Numbered from the stretch's first letter, positions 51,071 to 60,373 are shown. The stretch is 64,000 bases of DNA from Oryzomonas japonica (GCF_008802365.1 NZ_VZQZ01000004.1:1-64000); one strand, 5' to 3'. A program made the numbers and translations. The notes: a model not told the origin generated them from the letters alone.

Positions 51071-52654
51071 TATTGCTCCCTGCTCTTCCTCTCCGCTCCC
51101 CTGGAGCGGCAGCAGGATGGTAAAGGTCGTCCCCACCCCCACCTTGCTTGCCACCTCGATCTTCCCCGCATTGTTTTCCACAAAACCGTAGGAAATGGAG
51201 AGCCCCAACCCGGTCCCCTCGGCCTTGGTGGTGAAGAAGGGGTCGAAGATGCGTTGCAGGTCCTCTTCGGAGATGCCGCAGCCGTTATCCCCGATCTCCA
51301 CGCAGGCGAAGCCGCCGCCGTCCGGTTGCGAGGTGGTGATGCTGATCAGCCCCCCCTTGGGCATGGCATGGCTGGCGTTGATGAACAGGTTGACGAAGAC
51401 CTGCTGCATCTGGTTGGAATCCACGAAGACGTCCCCCAGGTCCGGGTCGTAGGAACGCTTGATGCTGATGTTCTGGAAGCTGGGCTGATGCTGGAGCAAG
51501 CCGACGACCCGGTCCAGGAGGTTGTTGAGGGAGATGGCCTCCTTGTGGGGCAGGGCCTCGCGGGAGAATTCCAGGAGCTGCTTGACGATATCGGCGCAGC
51601 GGCGGCACTCGGCGATGATCCGTTCCAGGTCCGGCTTGAGGGACGGGTCGAGGCGCTTGTCGTTGTCCACGATGGAGGCGTAGAGCAGGATGCCGCTCAG
51701 GGGGTTGTTGATCTCATGGGCGATGCCCGCCACCAGGTTGCCCAGGGAGGCCAGTTTTTCGGAACGGTGGAGCTGGGCCTGCATCTGCTTGATCTCCTGG
51801 CTCCGCTCCTCGACCTTGTGTTCCAGATTGCCGGCCCATTCCTTCAACTCCTCGTTGGCCTTGGCGAGGCCCGCGGTCATGTCGTTGACCGCCTCGGAAA
51901 GATCCCCCAGCTCGTCGTCGCTGGTGATCGGTATGCGGGCGTCCATGTCCCCTGCCGACACCCGTGCGGTATGCTGCACCAGCCGCTGCACCGGGCGGTC
52001 CACGAGGCGCTGGGTCAGGAAGGTGATCAACACCCCGATGAACAGCAGGAGCATGCAGGTCATGACGATGAACTGCATGCGGTACTCGTGGGACTGCTGG
52101 CGCAGGCTTTCCAGGGAGAGGGTGATGTCCAGCACGCCCAAGATATGATGATCCTTGTCGTGGAAATGGCAGGCCCCGGTGGAGCATTCCGGCTGGTTGT
52201 AGATGGCCTTGGTGTAGCCCAGCACCTCCGCGCCGTTGGCGGTGCGGTACAGGCGGCTGCTGTTGTTGGTCGGGGAAAAAAGCCGGGTGTTGTTCGGTTG
52301 GTGGCAGAAGATGCAGGCCGCGTTCTTCTGGTCGATGATGGTGCCGATCTCGCTTTTGTGGCTGGAGAAGACCACCTTGCCGCTCCGGTCGATGATGCTG
52401 ATATGCTCGATGCTTCTGCTCTGGGCGATCCGGTCCGCCATCAGGTACAGGCTGGCCTTATCGTTCTTCATCATGGCGTCGTAGGTGCTCTGGTTGATGA
52501 TCTCCGTCAACTGGTCGGCATTGGAGATGGCGTACTCGATGGTGGCTTTGCGGAAGTTTTTCAGGTTGATGTAGTCCAGGATACCCATGAAGCCGACCAG
52601 GATCAGGGAGGTGGCCAGGGTGAGCTTGACGATGAGGGAGAGACGCAGGCGCAT
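51068..52654 (-). CDS. Heme-binding sensor histidine kinase
   Basis: The 528-residue product has a membrane segment (LTLATSLILVGFMGILDY), a periplasmic domain with CIFCH (about residue 113) and a CX4CH motif (CSTGACH), a second membrane segment (FIVMTCMLLLFIGVLITFLT), HAMP, a coiled coil, the phospho-acceptor H-box LVAGIAHEINNPLSG, and a HATPase domain with GDNGCGIS and TGLGLSIS. It would sense redox or heme ligands and phosphorylate the BccR-like regulator encoded convergently. Its input domain is paralogous to the sensor at 44589-45431. Confidence 0.9.
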   Translation of the reverse strand: MRLRLSLIVKLTLATSLILVGFMGILDYINLKNFRKATIEYAISNADQLTEIINQSTYDAMMKNDKASLYLMADRIAQSRSIEHISIIDRSGKVVFSSHKSEIGTIIDQKNAACIFCHQPNNTRLFSPTNNSSRLYRTANGAEVLGYTKAIYNQPECSTGACHFHDKDHHILGVLDITLSLESLRQQSHEYRMQFIVMTCMLLLFIGVLITFLTQRLVDRPVQRLVQHTARVSAGDMDARIPITSDDELGDLSEAVNDMTAGLAKANEELKEWAGNLEHKVEERSQEIKQMQAQLHRSEKLASLGNLVAGIAHEINNPLSGILLYASIVDNDKRLDPSLKPDLERIIAECRRCADIVKQLLEFSREALPHKEAISLNNLLDRVVGLLQHQPSFQNISIKRSYDPDLGDVFVDSNQMQQVFVNLFINASHAMPKGGLISITTSQPDGGGFACVEIGDNGCGISEEDLQRIFDPFFTTKAEGTGLGLSISYGFVENNAGKIEVASKVGVGTTFTILLPLQGSGEEEQGAI

Positions 52655-52830
52655 GGATGACCTTTGCGTTCGGAAGTATGCGTTAGGGCTGTGTGGCTAC
52701 ATACTGCGTTTGGCGTTGCAAGTCAAGCCGCAGCTGCGCATAGCAGCGGGATGGTGCCGTCACCCGGGTCGCTTGCATTTCCCCCCTCTGCCGGGGAAGG
52801 GGAGGGCTTACGAACAGAGGTCCTCTGTTT

Positions 52831-53376
52831 TTAAGTCTTCCGGCGCCGGTAGGTGAAGACCCGCTCGATGAACTCCTCCCGGAACCCCTGGTCGCCCAGC
52901 CGCCCCTCCTCTGCCACCGGCAAAAGCGGGAAGCGGGCCGTCAGGGCTGCGGCGAACAGACCGCTGCCGCTCCCGGCCGCTCCGCCGCCGTCGTAGACCG
53001 GGACCTGCACCAGACCGCAGCTGGGCGAACTCTTTTTGAAGATGAAGCCGCACAGGTCCTCGCCCTCCAACTCCCTGACCTTCATGCGGCACCAGGCCTG
53101 CATCCGGTCGGTCAGGTCGATGCGGCTTTGGGTGGTCACCAGGCGCGGGGCGGCCGGGTCCCCCTCCAGGCGCATGGCCTCCCGGGGGATGGGCAGGCCG
53201 CACCCCACCTCGGGACAGACCGATACGAACCGGAAAAAGCGCCCCAGGCGGTCGGTGAGGTACCGGTCGTGCTTGTGGCCGCCGTCGTAGCGGACCTGCT
53301 CCCCCAGCAGGCAGGAGCTGACGCCGATGGCGCAGGGGACGGCCGCAGGTTCAGGCTCAGGGTTGCAGGGTGCCAT
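52831..53376 (-). CDS. DUF523 family protein
   Basis: The 181-residue protein has the DUF523 signatures IGVSSCLLGEQVRYDGGHK, SVCPEVGCGLPIPREAMRLE and FIFKKSSPSCGLVQVPVYDG. The conserved cysteines suggest metal or thiol chemistry; the family is implicated in 2-thiouracil desulfuration in some bacteria. The N-terminus is a Pro/Glu-rich extension. It overlaps the next gene by 20 bases. Confidence 0.85.
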   Translation of the reverse strand: MAPCNPEPEPAAVPCAIGVSSCLLGEQVRYDGGHKHDRYLTDRLGRFFRFVSVCPEVGCGLPIPREAMRLEGDPAAPRLVTTQSRIDLTDRMQAWCRMKVRELEGEDLCGFIFKKSSPSCGLVQVPVYDGGGAAGSGSGLFAAALTARFPLLPVAEEGRLGDQGFREEFIERVFTYRRRKT

Positions 53377-54106
53377 CTTCGATAATCAGCTCATACTTGT
53401 AGCCGGCGCCGAAATCCCGGTCCTTGCTGAGTATCCCCGAGGCCGTGACCACCTCCCCCTCGTTGGGCACCGTTTGGGTGGTGACGGTGAGGTCGTTGGT
53501 CTTCTTCTTGGCGCTGCCGCTGCCGTCCCGCAGGTGGACCCAGTTTTTCCCCATGATCCCCGTTGCGACCTTGACGACCTTGCCCCTGACCACGACCTTG
53601 CGTTTGTTCAGGGTATTCTTGTTCTTGTAGAGTTCCGCCACCGTATAGGCATTGGGGCCGGTGGCCTTTTCCACCTTGGCCTTATCGCTTTTGGCGGCGG
53701 CTTTCACCGGTGCCGCCTTGGGTGCGCTCGTCGGGGCGGCGTTCTGCTGTGCCACCGGCCCGTCTGAAAAGACGATCCGGTCGAAGGTGCGCTTGAGGGT
53801 TTTGCTGGTGAAGTTGGTGAGCTCGCTCCCGTGGCTGAACGACATCTTCTGCCCCACGGTCACGCTCATCTCGGGGACGGCAACCCAACTCTTCACTCCG
53901 TTGTTCTCCAGGCCGACATAGGTATATCCCCCCGCGTCCATGGTTTCCACCACGGTGCCGGAGAGGGGGAGCGGTGCTTGCTGCGAGACAGTCCGGGCCG
54001 CGGAACGGTTGCTGAAGGTCCCCCTGGGGAACCCATGGGCAACCTGGCCCGCCGCGATGAGAGAGATGGTGAAAATGATGCTCAACAACTGTGCGTTTCG
54101 TGTCAT
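53357..54106 (-). CDS. Exported NrfJ-like OB-fold protein
   Basis: The 249-residue product has a signal peptide (LLSIIFTISLIAAGQVAHG) and two similar beta-rich domains: the first with SGTVVETMDAGGYTYVGLEN then VAVPEMSVTVGQKMSF; the second with KRKVVVRGKVVKVATGIMG then NWVHLRDGSG and VVTASGILSKDRDFG. This matches the NrfJ-type OB-fold proteins found near cytochrome genes. AAAGGAG fixes the start at 54106. An Ala/Lys/Pro linker joins the domains. Confidence 0.78.
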   Translation of the reverse strand: MTRNAQLLSIIFTISLIAAGQVAHGFPRGTFSNRSAARTVSQQAPLPLSGTVVETMDAGGYTYVGLENNGVKSWVAVPEMSVTVGQKMSFSHGSELTNFTSKTLKRTFDRIVFSDGPVAQQNAAPTSAPKAAPVKAAAKSDKAKVEKATGPNAYTVAELYKNKNTLNKRKVVVRGKVVKVATGIMGKNWVHLRDGSGSAKKKTNDLTVTTQTVPNEGEVVTASGILSKDRDFGAGYKYELIIEDGTLQP

Positions 54107-54404
54107 GTACGGCTCCTTTGGGAGGGGTCTTTGCGGGAAATCATATTGTTTTCCGGTGTGATGCACAAGCCTTATTTCGTACCCGCCCCGACCCGGCCTG
54201 CACGGCGTTTTTATCCGTGGCGTTTTTGCCCATGGGGGATTGCTACTCGTGGGGAATCTGCTACAACGCGATCCAGTGCGAGCGAATCGGTGCGTGGCCG
54301 CCGGAAAGCGGCTCAGGCCCCTCTGCGTCCGATCGAATCCAGGTCACAATATTTCCCTGTTTTGGGGGATTGCTGTTGCTGAGAAAGTTTGCTAAAAACG
54401 ACCT
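54107..54404. other. Intergenic region, about 300 bases, no gene seen
   Basis: The stretch upstream of the OB-fold protein gene contains no convincing reading frame or terminator. Part of it (near 54231) could encode a short Cys-rich peptide (MGDCYSWGICYNAIQC), but there is no ribosome-binding site and I do not call it. Confidence 0.5.
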
Positions 54405-54596
54405 ATGAAAATTCCGGTACTCTTTATCGACGGCACCCCCGGCGTTGTGGGGGATGATGAACTCGAATCGTTCATCCAGAAAAGGCGCATCCTCTCCTTC
54501 CGCCGTTCCGGGGAGTGGGTCAGGGTTGCCAAGGACCCCCTGCGGGGTTCGTCCGGCAAGAAGGCCTATGACGGGAAAGAACGAAGAAAGGCGTAA
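54405..54596 (+). CDS. Small conserved protein, unknown
   Basis: A 63-residue protein with the pattern LFIDGTPGVVGDDELESFI, then ILSFRRSGEWVRVAKDPLR and an ending YDGKERRKA. Small proteins with this layout and a final YxGxERR are common in Geobacter-like genomes; the role is unknown. It is followed 10 bases later by an exported Cys-rich protein. Confidence 0.65.
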   Translation: MKIPVLFIDGTPGVVGDDELESFIQKRRILSFRRSGEWVRVAKDPLRGSSGKKAYDGKERRKA

Positions 54597-54606
54597 GGGA
54601 CTCACG

Positions 54607-54927
54607 ATGCGCATCCTTTTCACCACCATGTTGTTCCTGATCCTGTGCCCCCTGGCTGGGGCGGCCCTTGCCGACGACAGGTCCGACTGCCTCAACGCCT
54701 GTGCGAGCGACAAACGATCGAACGATATGTACTGTCCTCCGGCCGGCGGCTACTCGGACGAAGACCACAGACAGTGCTTGGAAAAGAACGCCGCCGCCTA
54801 CGGCGAGTGCGCCAAGGCCTGTTCCCCCGCCCCGGAACCGCCGCCCGCTACAGCTCCCGAACCGCCCCCCGCGCCGGCCGATCCGCCACCCGCACCGCCC
54901 GAGGGGGCCCCGGCCGGGGATAAATAG
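54607..54927 (+). CDS. Exported Cys-containing, proline-rich protein
   Basis: The 106-residue product has a signal peptide (MRILFTTMLFLILCPLAGAA), a small domain with six cysteines (DCLNACASDKRSNDMYCPP, QCLEKN, ECAKACSP) and a Pro/Ala-rich tail (PEPPPATAPEPPPAPADPP). The cysteines could form disulfides; the tail may span peptidoglycan. No known family. Confidence 0.65.
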   Translation: MRILFTTMLFLILCPLAGAALADDRSDCLNACASDKRSNDMYCPPAGGYSDEDHRQCLEKNAAAYGECAKACSPAPEPPPATAPEPPPAPADPPPAPPEGAPAGDK

Positions 54928-54992
54928 GAATAAGCAGGAACCGGCTCACCATCGCCTACCATGGGGCATCCCCGTGCGCACCGGCATGATCC

Positions 54993-56408
54993 TCAAAATT
55001 TGTACGTAAGCCACGTGGTCAGGTAATCCACATCCTCTCCCGGTCCCGATTCCTTCAAAAAGCTGCCGGCAAAAAAATGTCCATATATGGCGACAAAGGA
55101 CAGGTGCCGGTCGATGTCCCAGAGCAGTTGCCCCTGGGACATGCTGCCGATGTAGCGGGCAGCGCTCGTCTTGCCGGAGCGGACGAGAGCCACGGCGTTG
55201 TTGTACAGTCCGTCGTGGGTGCTCTCCCGCCAGAAAAAATCCCAGTCGAAGATCAAGGCGAGATGGTCGGCAAGGTGGAGGTCGATGCAGGGGTTCAGGT
55301 CGATGAAGTTGGCCGGCCCGATCAGTCCCGCCTCGCTGAAATAGGCTCCTTTGGGGAAGAGCGGGTTGAAGGTTTCCAAGTCATGGGTGGCCGGGGCGTC
55401 GTCACCGCTGGCGATATCCGCCCGCAGGCCGAATCGTGGACGGAGCGGAAGCGACGAGAGGGTGTAGCCGGTGTCCGAAGCGACCGTCCAGGCTTGAATA
55501 GCGCCGGTGCCGAAACTCCCCCACTGGTAGATGGCTTCGAAGTTGTAATCGAGGGGCGCCGCTGTGCGCCAGAGCCGTGCCCCCAGGGAATGCCGCGTTT
55601 CCCGTGCAGTCCCCTGGTCGAAGCCGGCCTTGCCCCGATAGACCCCCATATAGTAGACATCCAGGTTCCCCTGGGGAAGAAGCGGGAACGGCAGCACCCC
55701 ATAGGCCCCCCAGAGGGCCTTGGCGTTGTCCGTCCCGTCGTCGAAGGCATACCGGTTGGTCTGGACCGGCTTGGCGGCAAACCCATCGATCCTGAATTCT
55801 CCCGTGCGGTACATGAGCCGGAAACCGTCGAAGCTCTGGCGTACGTTTGGTCCTTCCCGCACCGAGACGAGCCGCTGGGAGCCGTAGGCCAGTTCCTGCC
55901 GCCCGGAGCGCAGGGTCAGGGAGGCTGCGTCGGATAGATCGAGCTTCAGGTCCAAAAAGGCTTGGTGCAGGTCCAATTCGTCCCGGTCGGTCGGTCGCGG
56001 TCCGCCTCTGCGACCATTTTCCAGGCTGCTCTGGAACTGGCTGAAGATGCGCAGGTTCTCGCCCATCCTGAGGTCGCCGTGCAGGAAGTATCTCTGGAGG
56101 AGGTAGCCGGAGTCTTGCGGGTCCTTGCCCCAGTTTGGGTGGTTGAAGTATTCGTAGCGTTCCCGCGCCTCACCGCCCAGGGAGAGATACCAGGAGCCAG
56201 TCCGGTTGAACGGGAGGTATTTGACCGGGTCCCAGGTGTCGGTATTCAGGGCCGGATCGCGCAGGTAGCCGTAATCCTCGTCGGCGCGATTCAGTAAGTA
56301 ACCCCGGAAGCTGTCCGGTGGCTCCCCGAAGCCGGCAGGGGAAGGCGCCGGAAGAGCGAGCAACGATACCCCGATAATAGCCACCCAAACCGCCTGAAAA
56401 AGCTTCAT
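54993..56408 (-). CDS. Outer-membrane porin, alginate-export family
   Basis: The 471-residue protein has a signal peptide (MKLFQAVWVAIIGVSLLALP) and beta-barrel strands typical of the alginate_exp family: GSWYLSLGGEARERYEYFNH, LDLHQAFLDLKLDLSDAASL then TLRSGRQELAYGSQRLVSVR, and a final WLTYKF ending in Phe. Members export or import small molecules; the substrate here is unknown. The start at 56408 follows AGGGGAGG. It lies 13 bases after a channel gene. Confidence 0.88.
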   Translation of the reverse strand: MKLFQAVWVAIIGVSLLALPAPSPAGFGEPPDSFRGYLLNRADEDYGYLRDPALNTDTWDPVKYLPFNRTGSWYLSLGGEARERYEYFNHPNWGKDPQDSGYLLQRYFLHGDLRMGENLRIFSQFQSSLENGRRGGPRPTDRDELDLHQAFLDLKLDLSDAASLTLRSGRQELAYGSQRLVSVREGPNVRQSFDGFRLMYRTGEFRIDGFAAKPVQTNRYAFDDGTDNAKALWGAYGVLPFPLLPQGNLDVYYMGVYRGKAGFDQGTARETRHSLGARLWRTAAPLDYNFEAIYQWGSFGTGAIQAWTVASDTGYTLSSLPLRPRFGLRADIASGDDAPATHDLETFNPLFPKGAYFSEAGLIGPANFIDLNPCIDLHLADHLALIFDWDFFWRESTHDGLYNNAVALVRSGKTSAARYIGSMSQGQLLWDIDRHLSFVAIYGHFFAGSFLKESGPGEDVDYLTTWLTYKF

Positions 56409-56421
56409 CGCACCGCCTCCC

Positions 56422-57558
56422 CTAAAAGTGTTCACCCCTGCCTTTCCGCACCGATATCCTGTCCTTGGCCGACCGCTCCCAGAAGCTGCCCCGCCAGTTG
56501 TCCACCGAATCCTCGGCAGCGATCCAGGGAGGAAGGGCGATCTGGAAGTGGGCGGCAAGCTCGTGGACGTACGGCTCGTACAGAAGGCGCAACTCCCGCA
56601 GTTTCCGGTCGAAGGCCTCGCCCTGCCGCAGGTGCTGCCCGCTTTCTGTCAGAAGGAGGCGCAACTCCTCCAGCCGCTCCGGGGGCAGCCGGTCCGGGAT
56701 CGATTCCCGCGGGGCGGTCCTGAAGACCAGGGAGAGGTCGATGACCGCGTGGCGGGCCATGGCGAAGGTCAGTTCCGCCTGGCGCTCGCAGGCCCCCTCC
56801 AGGCCAGCCATGACCAGCGCGCAGGTGTCCAGGATCGCGGCCAGTGCCGCCAGCCACGACTGGTTGTCGTGCTGGGAGCGGAAATAGGCCAGGACCGGAT
56901 AGGAGAGGTGCCCCTCCAGGAACTCCGCCGACCAGCGCTCCCATTCGTGCAGGAGCTGGCGGAGCGCCTCCTTCCCGTGTTCGTAGCCGTGGCGGCGGAG
57001 CATCTCCGAGGCGGTGGGGGGCGATCCGGCCCGGGCGTCCAGGAGGGAGATGCTCACCTCCCGGCGGGCGAAGGACTGGTTGAGGGCCGGCAGGTAGCCG
57101 ATCACCAGGGCGAGAAAGGCGAATCCCATGCCCGATTCCACCACTACCAGGAGGCGCGCCAGGGGGGTGCGGGGAACGACGTCCCCCAGCCCCAGGGTGA
57201 AGAAGGTGGTGCCGCTCAGGTACAGGTCGGTGAGGAAGCCGCTGGCACCGTCCCGGGCCACCACCGCCGAGCCGAGGGCCCAGTGGATGAGGGCGAAGCC
57301 GCAGATCAGGCCGAAGGCCCAGAAGCTCAGGAGCAACAGGAGCGACAGGGGGCCGAAATAGCTGAGCCAGGTCTCCTGCCGCCGGGCGGGGATCAGGAGC
57401 GTGACCATCCGCACCCAGGGGCGCCAACTGCTCCGGTAGAAAAAACGGGTGAGGCGAAAACGGCGCGTCACCCGGCGCGGCAGGACGATGGTCTCGAACC
57501 CCTCCCACAGGACCAGGAGGACCAGGGCAATGCCGGATATGATTGCCAGGACCGTCAC
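56422..57558 (-). CDS. Two-TM ion channel protein
   Basis: The 378-residue product has membrane segments at the N-terminus (VLAIISGIALVLLVLWEGFE), at about residues 70-95, and a pore helix with the filter-like sequence TTFFTLGLGDVVPRT followed by a last helix (GMGFAFLALVIGYLPALNQS). This matches Ion_trans_2 type channels. A helical cytosolic domain of about 220 residues follows. The GLGD filter differs from the canonical GYGD of K+ channels, so ion selectivity is uncertain. Confidence 0.82.
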   Translation of the reverse strand: MTVLAIISGIALVLLVLWEGFETIVLPRRVTRRFRLTRFFYRSSWRPWVRMVTLLIPARRQETWLSYFGPLSLLLLLSFWAFGLICGFALIHWALGSAVVARDGASGFLTDLYLSGTTFFTLGLGDVVPRTPLARLLVVVESGMGFAFLALVIGYLPALNQSFARREVSISLLDARAGSPPTASEMLRRHGYEHGKEALRQLLHEWERWSAEFLEGHLSYPVLAYFRSQHDNQSWLAALAAILDTCALVMAGLEGACERQAELTFAMARHAVIDLSLVFRTAPRESIPDRLPPERLEELRLLLTESGQHLRQGEAFDRKLRELRLLYEPYVHELAAHFQIALPPWIAAEDSVDNWRGSFWERSAKDRISVRKGRGEHF

Positions 57559-57559
57559 G

Positions 57560-58468
57560 TTATCTGCTCTTGATAAAGGTGCCGTTCTGGAATTCCTCGA
57601 AGGCGACCCGCAACTCCTCCTGGGTGTTCATGACGATGGGGCCGTACCAGGCCACCGGCTCATGGAGCGGTTTCCCCGCGATGAACAGGAAGCGGACCGG
57701 CCGCTCGCCAGCCACGACCTGCACCTCGCTCCCTTCCCGCTTGTAGAGGACCACGGTTTCCGGGCCGCAGATGCAGCGCCGGTCCAGGTCCATCCACCCC
57801 GCGCCCGCCATCTCGTAGGCAAAGGCGTCACGCTGCTCGTCGAAATACCCCTCGCCGTCCAGCACGTAGGCGATGGCGGTATGTCCCGCCGTGACCGGGT
57901 GGCGAAAGGTCGCGCCGGCCGGGATGCTCACATCCAGCATCTCCGGGTCGATCACGATGTCCCGCACCGGCCCCTGGACCCCGCCGACCCGGCCGCTGAC
58001 GACCTTGATCCTGACCCCCGTATCCAGGGTCACCTCCGGGATATCGCCCGCCTTCACGTCCCGGTAGCGGGGCGCCATCATTTTCTGGCCGGCCGGCAGG
58101 TTGGCCCAGAACTGGAAGCCCCACATCATGCCGGTGGGGCTCTTCTGGGGCATCTCCTGGTGGATGATGCCGCTGCCGGCGGTCATCCACTGCACGTCGC
58201 CGGGGCCGATGACCCCCTTGTTGCCCATGCTGTCCCCATGCTCCACCAGCCCTTCCAAGACATAGGTGATGGTCTCGATGCCCCGGTGGGGGTGCCAGGG
58301 AAAGCCGGGCAGATACTCGGCCGGATTGGCGGTATGGAAGTCGTCCAGCATCAGGAACGGGTCGAACAGCGGCACCTGGGAGTTGCCGAAGGCGCGTTTC
58401 AGGTGGACTCCGGCCCCCTCCACGGTGGGGCGGCTCTTGTACAGCTTGTCGATGGCGCGGGTGGTCAT
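57560..58468 (-). CDS. Pirin family protein
   Basis: The 302-residue protein has the bicupin pirin fold: FDPFLMLDDFHTANPAEYLP then FPWHPHRGIETITYVLEG with the metal-binding His pair and VEHGDSMGNKGVIGPGDVQW. The C-terminal cupin holds VLYKREGSEVQVV. Pirins can be quercetinases or redox-responsive regulators; which applies is not visible. The gene lies one base downstream of the channel start, transcribed in the same direction. Confidence 0.9.
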   Translation of the reverse strand: MTTRAIDKLYKSRPTVEGAGVHLKRAFGNSQVPLFDPFLMLDDFHTANPAEYLPGFPWHPHRGIETITYVLEGLVEHGDSMGNKGVIGPGDVQWMTAGSGIIHQEMPQKSPTGMMWGFQFWANLPAGQKMMAPRYRDVKAGDIPEVTLDTGVRIKVVSGRVGGVQGPVRDIVIDPEMLDVSIPAGATFRHPVTAGHTAIAYVLDGEGYFDEQRDAFAYEMAGAGWMDLDRRCICGPETVVLYKREGSEVQVVAGERPVRFLFIAGKPLHEPVAWYGPIVMNTQEELRVAFEEFQNGTFIKSR

Positions 58469-58497
58469 GGGGGGATTTCCTTTCAGGGGGATTTGGG

Positions 58498-58534
58498 GTG
58501 TATGGGACCTATGGGACTCATAGGTCCCATACAC
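58498..58534. repeat. Perfect 16-bp hairpin of the GGACCTATAGG repeat family, copy 4
   Basis: GTGTATGGGACCTATG pairs perfectly with its reverse complement across loop GGACT. It lies between the amidohydrolase and pirin genes and is the cleanest member of the family in the window. Confidence 0.85.
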
Positions 58535-58546
58535 CCCTCTATCATA

Positions 58547-60373
58547 TCAGAATGCAAAACATGTACAACCGATCCCCCAGGGACCATCCTCGCCGAATAC
58601 CCGGTGGGTATGCCGGTGAAGCGGGTCGTCGCATGAGACGGCCGCCGCCAGGGCAGGCACCTCTGGTTCGCCGTGCCCATCCCGGTACGCCCCGCCGTAG
58701 ACGCCCGTGGGCGACCAGTCGGGAGAAACCGGCGGCACGGGGGGCGCCAGGGAGGCGAAGTCGCCCGCCCCATGGACGATACGTCCCCCCATGATGGTCA
58801 AAAGCGACTCGATCCCCTTGATCTCCTCGTCGGGCACGCTGAAGTAGTCGGCCGACAGCACCGACAGGTCGGCGAGTTGCCCCACCGCGATCCGCCCTTT
58901 TTTGCCATCGTCGCCGGAAAACCATGAGCTTCCCTCGGTGTAGAGCCTAAGGGCCGTGGCCCGGTCCAGGCGGTTCTCCTCGCCGCACAGGGCAAGGCCG
59001 CCGACGGTTTTGCCGGTCACCAGCCAGTAGAGCGATACCCAGGGGTTGTAGCTCGCCACCCTGGTGGCGTCCGTGCCCGCGCCCACCGGAATTCCCATGC
59101 GGAGCATGGTCGAGATGGGCGGGGCCATGCTGGCCGCTCTTTTCCCGTAACGCTCCACAAAATACTCACCCTGGAAGGCCATGCGGTCCTGGATGGCGAT
59201 GCCGCCCCCCAGGCGGCGCACCCGCTCCATGTTCCGCTCCGAGATGGTCTCGGCATGGTCGAAGAACCAGCGCAGACCGTTGAAGGGGATCTCCCGGTCG
59301 ATGGCCTCGAACACGTCCAGAAAACGGGTGATGGATTCATCGTAGGTGGCGTGCAGCCGAAACGGCCAGCGTTTCTCCACCAGCAGGGCCACCACCTTTT
59401 TCAGTTCCGCCTCCAGGACCGGTTGCAGGTCGGGGCGCGGCTCCAGGAAGTCCTCGAAGTCGGCGGCGGAAAAGACCAGCATCTCGCCTGCGCCGTTTAC
59501 CTTGTAGACATCGTTCCCCTTTCCCGGTTCGGTGATCTCGGCCCAGTGGGCAAAGTCGTCGTACTCCTGACCGGGGCGCTGGGTGAACAGGTTGTAGGCG
59601 ATGCGCAGGGTCAGTTCGTCCCGTCCCGCCAACTCCTCCACCACCCGGTAGTCGTCGGGGTAGTTCTGGAAGCCGCCGCCGGCGTCGATGCAACTGGTGA
59701 TCCCGAGCCGGTTCAGCTCGCGCATGAAGTGGCGGGTGGAGTTGACCTGGTCGTCGAAGCCGAGCTTCGGCCCCTTGGCCAGGCTGGCGTAGAGGATCAG
59801 GGCGTTGGGCTTGGCGATCAACAGGCCGGTGGGATTGCCGGACCTGTCCCGCTGGATCTCCCCGCCGGTTGGATTGGGGGTCTCCTTCGTGTACCCCAGG
59901 GCTCGGAGTCCGGCCCGGTTGACGAACGCCCGGTCGTACAGGTGCAGGACAAAGACCGGGGTGTCCGGCGCGGCGGCGTTGATCTCCTCCAGAGTCGGCA
60001 TGCGCCGCTCGACGAACTGGAACTCGGTCCAGCCGCCGATGACCCGCACCCACTGGGGGGGCGGGGTGCGGCGGGCCTGCTCGCGCAGCATGCGCAGCGC
60101 CAGAGCCAGGGAGGGCACCCCGTCCCAGCGCAGTTCCATGTTGAAGTTGAGGCCGCCCCGGATGACGTGGATGTGGGAATCGTTCAGGCCGGGGATGACG
60201 GTGTGTCCTTTGAGGTCGATTCGCCTGGTCGCGGCGGGGGCATCCTTGAGCAGCTCTTCGCCGCCCAGGGCGGTGATCTTGCCGTCGCTCAGGGCAACGG
60301 CGGAAATCGTGGCATGGCCGCCATCCGCTGCGGCAATGGCGCCGTTATACAGAATCATGTCAGGTGCGTTCAT
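58547..60373 (-). CDS. Amidohydrolase family protein (YtcJ-like)
   Basis: The 608-residue protein is a metal-dependent hydrolase with the binuclear-site start HTVIPGLNDSHIHVIRGGLN, the segment RWFFDHAETISERNMERV and the Asp region VGAGTDATRVASYNPW. It resembles YtcJ-type enzymes acting on amide-like bonds of unknown substrates. The C-terminal roughly 60 residues extend past the usual beta-sandwich and include a Cys/His-rich end (GIGCTCFAF). It heads a group of stress and detoxification genes on the minus strand. Confidence 0.87.
   Translation of the reverse strand: MNAPDMILYNGAIAAADGGHATISAVALSDGKITALGGEELLKDAPAATRRIDLKGHTVIPGLNDSHIHVIRGGLNFNMELRWDGVPSLALALRMLREQARRTPPPQWVRVIGGWTEFQFVERRMPTLEEINAAAPDTPVFVLHLYDRAFVNRAGLRALGYTKETPNPTGGEIQRDRSGNPTGLLIAKPNALILYASLAKGPKLGFDDQVNSTRHFMRELNRLGITSCIDAGGGFQNYPDDYRVVEELAGRDELTLRIAYNLFTQRPGQEYDDFAHWAEITEPGKGNDVYKVNGAGEMLVFSAADFEDFLEPRPDLQPVLEAELKKVVALLVEKRWPFRLHATYDESITRFLDVFEAIDREIPFNGLRWFFDHAETISERNMERVRRLGGGIAIQDRMAFQGEYFVERYGKRAASMAPPISTMLRMGIPVGAGTDATRVASYNPWVSLYWLVTGKTVGGLALCGEENRLDRATALRLYTEGSSWFSGDDGKKGRIAVGQLADLSVLSADYFSVPDEEIKGIESLLTIMGGRIVHGAGDFASLAPPVPPVSPDWSPTGVYGGAYRDGHGEPEVPALAAAVSCDDPLHRHTHRVFGEDGPWGIGCTCFAF

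Noticed and set aside
54232-54408. Short Cys-rich ORF upstream of the small conserved gene
   Set aside because: No ribosome-binding site and no support beyond an open frame.
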